Shown: positions 26,821-33,450 of the stretch, in pieces
Layout of the letters: each line of letters opens with the position of its first letter
Position numbering within the stretch: position 1 is the first letter of the stretch
Translations under genes and position numbers: made by a program
Notes under the pieces: generated by a model
Seen by the model: the letters and a program-made list of their open reading frames with translations, nothing else
The model's database searches: none
What the model was told of the DNA's origin: nothing
Source: Paracoccaceae bacterium
GTDB taxonomy: Bacteria > Pseudomonadota > Alphaproteobacteria > Rhodobacterales > Rhodobacteraceae
NCBI GenBank assembly: GCA_029242355.1
Contig: JAQWUC010000057.1
Coordinates: 1 to 33,450 of the forward strand
Direction: 5' to 3'
DNA: 33,450 nt

Positions 26821-28518
26821 ATGACTGATAATGAAAACACAGCCGCCACTTTATTCGTAAATGCAGATGCAAAAGGTCAGATCCTTGTCTGTGAGGAAGG
26901 GCTTAGTTTTTGGGGTGGTGTTGATCCAGACACTGCTAAAATAATTGACGTCCATCATCCAAATTATGGAGAATTAGTTACCGGTAAGATCGTCATGATG
27001 TCTAGCTCGCGGGGCTCATGTAGTGGAAGTGGAGTTCTACTTCAACTTGCACGTAAAGGGCTTGCACCAGCTGCACTTATTTTTTGGAAGCCAGAGTCGA
27101 TACTCACGCTGGGTGCAATAATTTCAGATCGACTTTTTAGCTGTCCTGTCCCGACTATTCGACTCTCTCGAACATTATATAAAGCGCTGTCGCTTGCAAA
27201 AGAAGCTGAGATTAAAGATTTAACTTTAGTCTATTCAAAAAAAAGGATTTCATTGTCTTTACCCAGTATCGAGAACCTTAGGCTTACTAAAAATGACATT
27301 CAAATGTTAGATGGTAGTGAAGGGCCGGCAAAACAAATTGCAATGGAGGTAATTTGTTTAATGGCTTCTATTCAGCACGCAGACGAACTTCTTGATGTTA
27401 ACCGTGCTCATATTGATGGATGTATTCTAGCTCATAATGCAAATCTTGATTTTGCTGAAAAGATGTATGAAATGGGCGCCAAAACATGTATCCCAACCAC
27501 GATAAATGCTATTTCTGTAGATAGAGAGAATTGGCGTAAACAAGGGCAACCAATTGAATTTGGACTAAAGGCCAGCCGGTTAGCAGACGCTTATGTTAAG
27601 ATGGGTGCCCAACCTACTTTTACATGTGCGCCATATCTGTTAGATGACGCTCCAGAAAAGGGAGAAATTATTGGTTGGTCTGAATCGAATGCAGTTGTAT
27701 TCGCAAATTCAGTCCTTGGTGCGTGGACGGAGAAGCACCCTGATTATTTTGATTTGTTTATCGCTTGTACCGGGCGTGCACCAAAGGCAGGTGTCTATTT
27801 ATTTAAGAACCGGGTCGCTGTTTGCAAAATTAAAGTAACTCTCCCAAAAAAATTTGATGAATCGCTTTGGCCAATGTTAGGATGGCTCGCAGGAGTTAAG
27901 TCCCAAAATGGTATACCGGTCTTAACAGGTCTGGAGTTTGCTCGACCAAGTAGAGACGATCTAAAGGCATTCTCGGCAGCTTTTGGCACTACTTCGTCTG
28001 CGCCTATGTTTTATATGCAAGGGCATATGCCTGATGATACTTCTCTGCCATCCTCAGACTTGGATCAATTTGAGATTACTTGTGAGGATGTGAAAAATCT
28101 TTGGGTAAATTTTAATTGTGGATCAAATCAAATTGACTTGGTGGCAATTGGAAGCCCTCATGCATCGTCCTCCGAATGTAAAGATTTTGCGGATTTGTTA
28201 GGTGGTAGGAAGTGCGCGGGTGAAACAAAGACAATAATAACGGTTGGCCGAGAGACCTTAAATCAAATAACTAAAAATGGTGTATTGCAAAAATTAAAGA
28301 AATCTGGGGTTCAAATTATTCCGGATATTTGCTGGTGCTCAATAACAAAGCCAATATTTCCAGTGGAAACAAGAGTAGTGATTACCAACTCTGGTAAATA
28401 TGCACATTATGGTCAAGCGTTAACGAGTAGCGACATTCGTTTTGGAGGGTTAAAGGAGTGTGCAACGGCGGCTTTGACTGGGTACGTAGACTCTAATATT
28501 CCGAATTGGCTCCTGTAA
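26821..28518 (+). CDS. Aconitase X, single-chain (DUF126-DUF521 fusion); likely cis-3-hydroxy-L-proline dehydratase type
   Basis: 565-residue protein combining both AcnX parts. The N-terminal ~130 residues are the swivelling small domain: IDVHHPNYGELVTGKIVMM, SSSRGSCSGSGVLLQLARKG and the end SDRLFSCPVPTIRL. The rest is the large domain with LTKNDIQMLDGSEGPAKQIAM, AHIDGCILAHNANLDFAEKM, GAKTCIPTTINAISVDR and TCAPYLLDDAPEKGEIIGWSESNAVVFANSVLGA. Cysteines near 222 and 276 are candidates for the Fe-S ligands. Bacterial AcnX proteins of this kind dehydrate cis-3-hydroxy-L-proline to a pyrroline carboxylate; archaeal ones act on mevalonate phosphate. No pyrroline reductase or proline racemase is adjacent, so the substrate is inferred from the family only. 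The ribosome site is weak. Confidence 0.88.
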   Translation: MTDNENTAATLFVNADAKGQILVCEEGLSFWGGVDPDTAKIIDVHHPNYGELVTGKIVMMSSSRGSCSGSGVLLQLARKGLAPAALIFWKPESILTLGAIISDRLFSCPVPTIRLSRTLYKALSLAKEAEIKDLTLVYSKKRISLSLPSIENLRLTKNDIQMLDGSEGPAKQIAMEVICLMASIQHADELLDVNRAHIDGCILAHNANLDFAEKMYEMGAKTCIPTTINAISVDRENWRKQGQPIEFGLKASRLADAYVKMGAQPTFTCAPYLLDDAPEKGEIIGWSESNAVVFANSVLGAWTEKHPDYFDLFIACTGRAPKAGVYLFKNRVAVCKIKVTLPKKFDESLWPMLGWLAGVKSQNGIPVLTGLEFARPSRDDLKAFSAAFGTTSSAPMFYMQGHMPDDTSLPSSDLDQFEITCEDVKNLWVNFNCGSNQIDLVAIGSPHASSSECKDFADLLGGRKCAGETKTIITVGRETLNQITKNGVLQKLKKSGVQIIPDICWCSITKPIFPVETRVVITNSGKYAHYGQALTSSDIRFGGLKECATAALTGYVDSNIPNWLL

Positions 28519-28595
28519 AATGAAACTGATACCCAAACAGTGTATATAATTTAACTGTTGCTCAAATAAGAAGATTAAGGAATAAGCTAGAGGCG

Positions 28596-28615
28596 CTATC
28601 AAAGAATTTTGATAG
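28596..28615 (+). terminator. Possible terminator after aconitase X
   Basis: CTATCAAA-GAAT-TTTGATAG is a perfect 8-bp stem with a tetraloop, followed by AATATTTGTTTT. It lies about 80 bases after the aconitase X stop and before the MipA/OmpV gene. The T-run is broken, so strength is uncertain. Confidence 0.45.
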
Positions 28616-28662
28616 AATATTTGTTTTAGCACAGAATATTTTAATTTCAATTTAGGCCCTTT

Positions 28663-29445
28663 ATGCTTTTAAAATTTTATAAAAATCGATTTAAATGTTG
28701 TCAAATCACCTTATTGATTTTTTTTGCTACAACCGTGTGGGGTCAAGAACAGACTGCCGGTCATGGTAACAATTCAAATTTCTCAATCGGCATGGCCTTT
28801 GTTAGCAGTGATCCAGTTTACATAAATACTAATAGGTCAGCTCGATTGATACCTTTTTTAAGTTTCGAGTCTACTAACCTTCGTCTCAATCTAAGGGAGG
28901 GTGCAACCTATAAGGCTATAGTGGAAAAAGATTACTCCATTGAAGTATCGCTTTTGCCAAATTTCCAACCCTACAAAAGTTCGGACTCAATCTCCTTAGA
29001 TGGAATGTATCGAGCTTTGACCCTTGATGGTTCAATGGCATTTTCTTATTCGTTTAAAAGAGGACTCGATGTAAATTTAGAAATCGCCACAGAATTATCT
29101 AATCAGTTTGAAGGTCATATGGCTGATTTGTCATTGAGCCAATTCATTCCAATTTTTGGGATTCCGTGCGTTTTAAAAGGTGGAGCAAAGTGGTCTGATC
29201 AAAATCGAGCGCAATATTTTTATGGTGTTGAGGAAGATGAGGAGCGCATAGGGCGTTTAGCCTATGAGGTTGGTTCGATAATCATTCCGTATTACTCGGT
29301 CAATTTCTTTTATAGCTTGGACTCAGATACAATTTTATTTGCAAATTTAAATTCCAAGTTTTTGCCTTCGAAAGTATTTAATAGTCCAATTGTTGAAAAA
29401 GAGTCTTCTACAAATCTTGTTTTGGGTATCGGTTATTCTTTTTAA
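28663..29445 (+). CDS. MipA/OmpV-family outer-membrane protein
   Basis: 260 residues with a leader (MLLKFYKNRFKCCQITLLIF...VWG) and a beta-barrel pattern of alternating strands ending in a C-terminal LVLGIGYSF with the terminal Phe needed by the BAM machinery. SARLIPFLSFESTNLRLNLREG near the N-terminus and AQYFYGVEEDEERIGRLAYE (the YYGVS/EA motif) identify the MipA/OmpV family. E. coli MipA scaffolds peptidoglycan enzymes; most relatives have unknown roles and some form channels. No strong ribosome site. A hairpin separates it from aconitase X, so co-transcription is doubtful. Confidence 0.8.
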   Translation: MLLKFYKNRFKCCQITLLIFFATTVWGQEQTAGHGNNSNFSIGMAFVSSDPVYINTNRSARLIPFLSFESTNLRLNLREGATYKAIVEKDYSIEVSLLPNFQPYKSSDSISLDGMYRALTLDGSMAFSYSFKRGLDVNLEIATELSNQFEGHMADLSLSQFIPIFGIPCVLKGGAKWSDQNRAQYFYGVEEDEERIGRLAYEVGSIIIPYYSVNFFYSLDSDTILFANLNSKFLPSKVFNSPIVEKESSTNLVLGIGYSF

Positions 29446-29496
29446 AAAAGATTTTTTTTGAAGTGGAATAGCAATAAATTAAATTTTAGCAGTTTA

Positions 29497-30120
29497 TTAA
29501 TAAAAAATTGCTATTAGCAAACCCACTGAAATTAATGCGAGTCCGGCTATAATATTTGTTATTCGAATGGTATGAGTGGAGGACAAAAATGATCTAACTT
29601 TTAACAAAAAATATATAATTAAAATGTTTCCTATGGCTGGAGTAATACATGAAATAGCAGAAATTAAAATTAAATCTGAAATTGTAATTTCATTTGTATC
29701 AAAAAAGGTTGGTAGTAAAGTGAAATAAAATAATGCAGCTTTGGGATTAGCGATCACTGTTAATAAGCCGGCTGACACCCCTGCAGAAAAACCAGTTTTT
29801 GTTAGTTTATCGTTAACCTGAAGCTGATTTTTACTTGAGGAAACAACTTGAGCTCCCATAAAAATGAGAATTAAAGCGGCAACATAAGGTAAAAGAGTAA
29901 AAATATCTGCGTAAAGGGAAGTTATAATACCTAGCCCACCATAGACGATGAATGGCCACAAGAAATCTCCAAGGAGAACTCCGAGAACGAGTGCGATTCC
30001 TGATTTAAAACCACCTGAGACTGTACGAGCTATAATTGCAATCCAAACAGGTCCAGGAGTCAAAAATAAGATCACTAGTGCGCCTGAATATAAAATTAAT
30101 TGGCTGACACTTACAGTCAT
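29497..30120 (-). CDS. LysE-family amino-acid/metabolite exporter
   Basis: 207 residues with six helices in the LysE/RhtB pattern. The N-terminal block is LVILFLTPGPVWIAIIARTV then GGFKSGIALVLGVLLGDFLW (family PGPxxxxxxxxxxxxGxxxGxxxxxGxxxG), and the middle one is FSAGVSAGLLTVIANPKAALFYF (NPKAxLFF). Exports amino acids or derivatives. I begin at the ATG at 30120 because AGGA lies 7-8 bases upstream; seven more codons upstream lack a site. It lies between convergent MipA/OmpV and a small two-helix protein on the same strand. Confidence 0.9.
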   Translation of the reverse strand: MTVSVSQLILYSGALVILFLTPGPVWIAIIARTVSGGFKSGIALVLGVLLGDFLWPFIVYGGLGIITSLYADIFTLLPYVAALILIFMGAQVVSSSKNQLQVNDKLTKTGFSAGVSAGLLTVIANPKAALFYFTLLPTFFDTNEITISDLILISAISCITPAIGNILIIYFLLKVRSFLSSTHTIRITNIIAGLALISVGLLIAIFY

Positions 30121-30207
30121 TAAAATTCCTAGGTTTACCAAAGTTCTATAATTATAAATATTTACTTTAAAGCCATTGTTGTTTTCTATTAAAGCACCGT
30201 TTTACAT

Positions 30208-30483
30208 TTAGGGCCTGTCTGTGATATGTGACATACCCCAAATTGCAACGATCACCCAAAAAATACAATATGATGGCAATGTAACTGCGAGCGTATAAGC
30301 TCGTTTCCGTTGATTTCTAGCTTCTTGTAAGCCATCTTTTGATTTAGGATCCACAGAGTGGTTCCTATTTTTTTTTCTTACATTGTGAATGTAATTTGAG
30401 TAGATAATGGCGATCCACAGCAACCAAAGTCCCATGATTGCAGACAAAATTTCAACAGCGTAAATTTTCATTAAGGTTATCAC
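30208..30483 (-). CDS. Small two-helix membrane protein (91 aa)
   Basis: Starts with GTG (AAAGGA 10 bases upstream). Helix 1 is ILSAIMGLWLLWIAIIYSNY, then a basic loop (VRKKNRNHSVDPKSKDGLQE, ARNQRKRAY), then helix 2 AVTLPSYCIFWVIVAIWGMS. The strongly basic loop should face the cytoplasm. No family recognised. It lies upstream of the LysE exporter on the same strand with a gap of about 90 bases. Confidence 0.55.
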   Translation of the reverse strand: MITLMKIYAVEILSAIMGLWLLWIAIIYSNYIHNVRKKNRNHSVDPKSKDGLQEARNQRKRAYTLAVTLPSYCIFWVIVAIWGMSHITDRP

Positions 30484-30850
30484 GTGTCAAATCCTTTCAA
30501 CATAATTGCTGCACCAAAACAACCAACATTCTTTACGGTCAAGGTAAGTCGCTCTTAGTCCTTTAGCAACTAACAAAAACCTGGCGTCCTTTATTTACTC
30601 AAATAGTGGCTCGGGCAACGAAATAGGTAATCCATGCGAAGCGATCGCATAGATGCATTAGTGTTTTAGTTTGGGTGTTTGGTAATAATAAACATATTCA
30701 TTCTCAATACTTTTTTAAGCAATATTTGTTGGTGTATTACTACTCGCAGGTTATAATGTTTTGAGTTGTCTTTTATTTTCGGACTTGTAATTTGAAATAT
30801 GATTACTACCTCTAGAGTGTGATGCCGATACGGGTCATATCTATAAATCC
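30484..30850 (+). other. Spacer before hsp20, no gene seen
   Basis: About 370 bases between the divergent small membrane protein and the hsp20 leader. Only short frames are present. A heat-shock promoter is expected; CTTG at about 30783 is the best -35 candidate, but no matching -10 is convincing. Confidence 0.4.
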
Positions 30851-30904
30851 CTCAGTTTATGGGTCTGTCATGATCATGAATTGAGAACTTGCTTAAAAAA
30901 GGAG
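30851..30904 (+). promoter_or_regulatory. Possible ROSE-like RNA thermometer in the hsp20 leader
   Basis: CTCAGTT (30851-30857) can pair with AATTGAG (30879-30885) around a loop containing TCATGATCATGA. Immediately after, TTGCT (30889-30893) faces the Shine-Dalgarno AGGAG (30900-30904), giving the U(U/C)GCU-AGGAG pairing with a G-G mismatch that defines ROSE elements of small heat-shock genes. The SD stem is only 5 pairs long with no extension, so this is a candidate. Confidence 0.35.
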
Positions 30905-30911
30905 ACAAAAG

Positions 30912-31355
30912 ATGACATTTATTTCGACACCAAATTTTCGCTCTTTCGTAGGGTTCGACAGCCTTTTTGACGAATTGGAGAAAGTTTCAAATTTTAAAGA
31001 GAATTCATATCCTGCCTACAATATTGAAAAAACGGGCGATCTTTCTTACGAGATCACTATAGCTTTGGCTGGTTTTAAAGAAAGTCAATTAAGTATTGAA
31101 GTAGAGCAGAGCGTGTTAACAATTTCAACTGTAAATGAAGAATCGCTAGAAAATAGAAATTATTTACACAAAGGTATTGCTACGAGGGCATTTACCAAAC
31201 AATTTAGGTTAGCAGAGAACGTTGAAGTGGATAATGCTTCATTCGAGAATGGCCTGCTTATCGTGAAATTGCACAAGAATATACCAGAAGCAGATTTACC
31301 TCGTAAAATTGAAATTAATGCGAAGCCCAAGAAAATAGCCACACGAGCCGCATAG
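30912..31355 (+). CDS. Small heat-shock protein Hsp20 (IbpA-like)
   Basis: 147-residue ATP-independent holdase. The N-terminus MTFISTPNFRSFVGFDSLFD and YPAYNIEKTGDLSYEITIALAGF are typical of proteobacterial class A Hsp20 (IbpA/HspA). The alpha-crystallin domain covers about residues 35-130 and ends in FENGLLIVKL (the GxLxVxL motif). The C-terminal anchoring motif is IEI (RKIEINAK). The ribosome site AAGGAG lies 7 bases before the ATG. Regulation is probably by heat, through sigma-32 and/or an RNA thermometer in the leader. A strong hairpin follows the gene, so it is monocistronic. Confidence 0.95.
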   Translation: MTFISTPNFRSFVGFDSLFDELEKVSNFKENSYPAYNIEKTGDLSYEITIALAGFKESQLSIEVEQSVLTISTVNEESLENRNYLHKGIATRAFTKQFRLAENVEVDNASFENGLLIVKLHKNIPEADLPRKIEINAKPKKIATRAA

Positions 31356-31366
31356 CTTAAACTAAT

Positions 31367-31398
31367 AAATTGGAGCAAAGTGGTCGTTGCTCCAATTT
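31367..31398 (+). terminator. Terminator after hsp20
   Basis: AAATTGGAGCAA and TTGCTCCAATTT form a perfect 12-bp stem with an 8-base loop (AGTGGTCG), 11 bases after the hsp20 stop. The stem ends in ATTT, which can supply the U-run. It is the strongest hairpin seen in the window. Confidence 0.7.
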
Positions 31399-31530
31399 GA
31401 TTACGTTTAGTTCATAGTATTAGAATCCTCCAAACGCTTTTCTCTAGAAAAAGTTGATTACAATATTCTTGTCTTCTTTGAGTGCCAAGGATAGATAATA
31501 AACTGGTATCATCTTATCGGAGAAGAAAAA

Positions 31531-32217
31531 ATGGCTGAGATGGCTGAGTCAGTCGTAATAGTGGGTGCTGGCTTTGGTTTAAGCGCCTCACTTGCCCGAA
31601 AGTGCTTCAATGCTGGAATGCATGTGACGTTGGTCGCTCGGGATATTGAAAAGATTAGACATATCGCGGAAGAGACTAAAGCCATGGTTTTTTCGTGCGA
31701 TGCGAGTGAGCCTGAGCAAGTCAAGGAACTCTTCAAACAACAAGATAGGTTTAATCGGTCCTTAGATTTAGTAATTTATAATCCCTCGGCACGTGTACGC
31801 GGGCCGATTCACGAATTAGACATTAAAAAAACTAAAAAGGCGTTAGAAATAACAAGTTTTGGAGCCTTTTTAGTAGCTCAGCAAGCATCACAGCGGATGC
31901 TTCAACAGGGTCATGGCAGTATTTTTTTTACTGGTGCCTCGGCGGGGGTAAAAGGTTTTGCCAATTCATCTGTGTTCGCAATGGGAAAATTTGGACTGAG
32001 AGGCTTGGCACAAGCTCTTGCTCGAGAACTTCATCCAAAAAATATTCATATTGGTCATTTTGTTATAGACGGGGGGATAACGTCTTTGCCTCAAAATAGA
32101 GATGATGATCGCCTCAGTGCGGATTCAATAGCTGACACGTATCTTCAATTCCATAGACAGAGTAGAAATGCATGGGCGTGGGAGGTTGAATTAAGGCCTT
32201 GGGTAGAAAGATTTTGA
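31531..32217 (+). CDS. SDR-family protein with Phe in place of the catalytic Tyr
   Basis: 228-residue Rossmann protein. The cofactor loop is VIVGAGFGLSASLAR (9-23), an SDR-like GxGxGxG variant, and VARDIEKI follows strand 2. The active-site region reads FFTGASAGVKGFANSSVFAM then GKFGLRGLAQALARELHP: Phe149 replaces Tyr while Lys153 of YxxxK stays. The ending IHIGHFVIDGGI is typical of a known classical-like SDR subgroup that also has Phe here, so the change is a family feature. Its activity is unknown. GGAG lies about 10 bases upstream of the ATG. The DMT transporter follows 76 bases downstream. Confidence 0.8.
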   Translation: MAEMAESVVIVGAGFGLSASLARKCFNAGMHVTLVARDIEKIRHIAEETKAMVFSCDASEPEQVKELFKQQDRFNRSLDLVIYNPSARVRGPIHELDIKKTKKALEITSFGAFLVAQQASQRMLQQGHGSIFFTGASAGVKGFANSSVFAMGKFGLRGLAQALARELHPKNIHIGHFVIDGGITSLPQNRDDDRLSADSIADTYLQFHRQSRNAWAWEVELRPWVERF

Positions 32218-32293
32218 TATCTTTAATCTAATTAATATTAAGGCTGAAAAAGCTTATACTTTTATATTTTTATCAGTTTGAAAGCATTATTTC

Positions 32294-33166
32294 ATGGCGA
32301 TAACCGATCAAACAAAAGGCTTATTAATTACTTTTTTGGGGGTCATACTTGTTGTTCCAGACTCTTTGTTTGTTAGATTGATTACCGTTGATCCATTGGC
32401 GACTGCTTTTTGGCGAAGTGCTTCTTCGGGAACATTAGTTTTCTTTGGTTTGCTTATCTTTGGCGGTTGGAAAAACTTTAGAAATGTGTTGGTAATGGGT
32501 TGGCTTGGATGGTTTTATACTCTTCTTATTGGTTCCACAGCGCCCGCGTTCGTTTTTGCAGTTTCGAAAACAAGTGTTGCAAATGTGGTTTTTATCTTAG
32601 CCTCAATGCCAATTTTTTCTGCTATCTTTAGCCGTATTTTTTTAAAAGAGCGAATTCAGCTACGAATTTTGATTACTGCACTATTTGTCGTGATCGGCTT
32701 AGCATTTATTTCTTTTGGTTCCGTTAATTCTGAATTTTCTTCATGGCGCGGTGACGTTTGGGCCCTTTATGTTTCTATAGCTTATGCGCTGGCATTGACT
32801 GCTGTGAGAAAACTTAAAGCTTTCTCGATGATTCCAGCAATACCGTTCGGTTATATTGGCGCCGCGATCGTGATATCTTTTTTTACAGATCCACTTTTGG
32901 GGTTTTCTCAAAATTGGATTTTATATTTGGGACATGGCCTATTTATAGCCTTGGGAACTTGTTTGTTAGCGATTGGTCCGAGGTTAATAAGTGCCTCAGA
33001 GGTAGCTCTTTTAATTTTGTTAGAATCAGTTTTGGCTCCCCTACTTGTATGGATTCTGCTTGGTGAAAATCCAGGTGAATGGGCTTTAATTGGAGGTATG
33101 ATAGTGTTGTGCTCTTTACTAATTTCTAATGTCTTAGCAGTCATAAACGTAAAATTGAATAATTAA
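32294..33166 (+). CDS. EamA/DMT-superfamily transporter
   Basis: 290-residue ten-helix permease, third of its superfamily in the window. Helix 1 carries FLGVILVVPDSLFVRLI, as in EamA proteins with an early P-D-S/T-L, and the first repeat ends with VFILASMPIFSAIFSRIFLKERI, the second with LLILLESVLAPLLVWILLGENPG, both close to the EamA signature. Substrate unknown. The sequence pattern is nearer to the first DMT protein (865-1773) than to the second. It follows the SDR gene on the same strand, a plausible operon. Confidence 0.88.
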   Translation: MAITDQTKGLLITFLGVILVVPDSLFVRLITVDPLATAFWRSASSGTLVFFGLLIFGGWKNFRNVLVMGWLGWFYTLLIGSTAPAFVFAVSKTSVANVVFILASMPIFSAIFSRIFLKERIQLRILITALFVVIGLAFISFGSVNSEFSSWRGDVWALYVSIAYALALTAVRKLKAFSMIPAIPFGYIGAAIVISFFTDPLLGFSQNWILYLGHGLFIALGTCLLAIGPRLISASEVALLILLESVLAPLLVWILLGENPGEWALIGGMIVLCSLLISNVLAVINVKLNN

Positions 33167-33315
33167 TGCGAGATTCTCCTGCGGAATAAATGTAAGAAAT
33201 TTTCTAAATAAAAAGCATTACCAACAAAGATTTCGCAGGTCTGATAAGCTTTTCATCAAAGAATTTACGCCCGGCTCCAAGGTTAAGTGTTAGTAAACAA
33301 AAAAATTAAAGAACT

Positions 33316-33450
33316 TTAATGGTTTTGGTTAAGGCCTTTGACGTAGGTTTCCATATCTGTATTTGTTTTGTTTATACCTCTTAGAAGCTCAATTTGTTCT
33401 TGTTGAAGGCTAATAGAGATATCTTGGTTCTCAATTTGTTTTTGTAATTT
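33316..33450 (-). CDS. C-terminal end of a coiled-coil protein (5' end outside window)
   Basis: The frame is open from the right edge: KLQKQIENQDISISLQQEQI, ELLRGINKTNTDMETYVKGL, NQNH, then TAA at 33316-33318. The visible 44 residues are helical, rich in Gln, Asn and Glu with heptad-like Leu/Ile spacing, so probably a coiled coil. Nothing else can be said from this piece. Confidence 0.5.
   Translation of the reverse strand, partial: KLQKQIENQDISISLQQEQIELLRGINKTNTDMETYVKGLNQNH

Overview
The window reads as a chromosome segment of a free-living, low-G+C, probably marine alphaproteobacterium (a SAR116-like lineage would fit; this is inference). Pointers are a DddQ-type dimethylsulfoniopropionate (DMSP) lyase cupin, a single-chain aconitase X (cis-3-hydroxyproline dehydratase type), a GMC oxidoreductase, a class III aminotransferase, a MipA/OmpV outer-membrane protein and an Irr/PerR-type operator. 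No rRNA, tRNA, CRISPR array, insertion sequence, integrase or phage gene was recognised.

Layout. 1-4.1 kb: 3' end of a CueO-like multicopper oxidase, a relic of an AGXT2-like aminotransferase, an EamA/DMT transporter, a GH43-like five-bladed-propeller protein (minus strand) and a divergent SDR protein. 4.3-8.2 kb: a decayed small exported-protein gene whose stop overlaps the start of a Gfo/Idh/MocA dehydrogenase, a SnoaL-like protein, a SAM methyltransferase and several tiny proteins. 8.2-13.7 kb (minus strand): katG with a perfect 7-1-7 palindrome upstream, a DUF475/TerC-like membrane protein, a GMC oxidoreductase and a small frameshifted gene with an A-AAA-AAC run. 13.9-18.3 kb: SGNH hydrolase, a small conserved-looking protein, a damaged SNase-like protein, a class III aminotransferase and a second DMT transporter. 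18.5-24.6 kb: small exported proteins (one interrupted), Fsr-like MFS exporter, dtd, a four-helix membrane protein, a pseudogene paralogue of the methyltransferase, a sterol desaturase-like hydroxylase and an AEC transporter. 25-33.4 kb: an interrupted small gene, the DMSP lyase, tiny membrane peptides, aconitase X, MipA/OmpV, LysE exporter, Hsp20, a Phe-for-Tyr SDR, a third DMT transporter and the 3' end of a coiled-coil protein.

How it fits together. Most genes are single transcription units or pairs for uptake or export of small organic molecules (three DMT, one LysE, one AEC, one MFS), catabolism of osmolytes, amino acids, alcohols and sugars, and stress defence (KatG, Hsp20, multicopper oxidase). 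The most unusual property is the number of small genes with one to three inactivating lesions lying between intact larger genes. These are either active gene erosion or uncorrected homopolymer and nonsense errors in the sequence. I did not find a clear multi-gene novel system; the best leads are the katG operator, the A-AAA-AAC frameshift gene, the methyltransferase/pseudogene pair, the DMSP lyase neighbourhood with look-alike tiny peptides, and a possible ROSE-type thermometer before hsp20.
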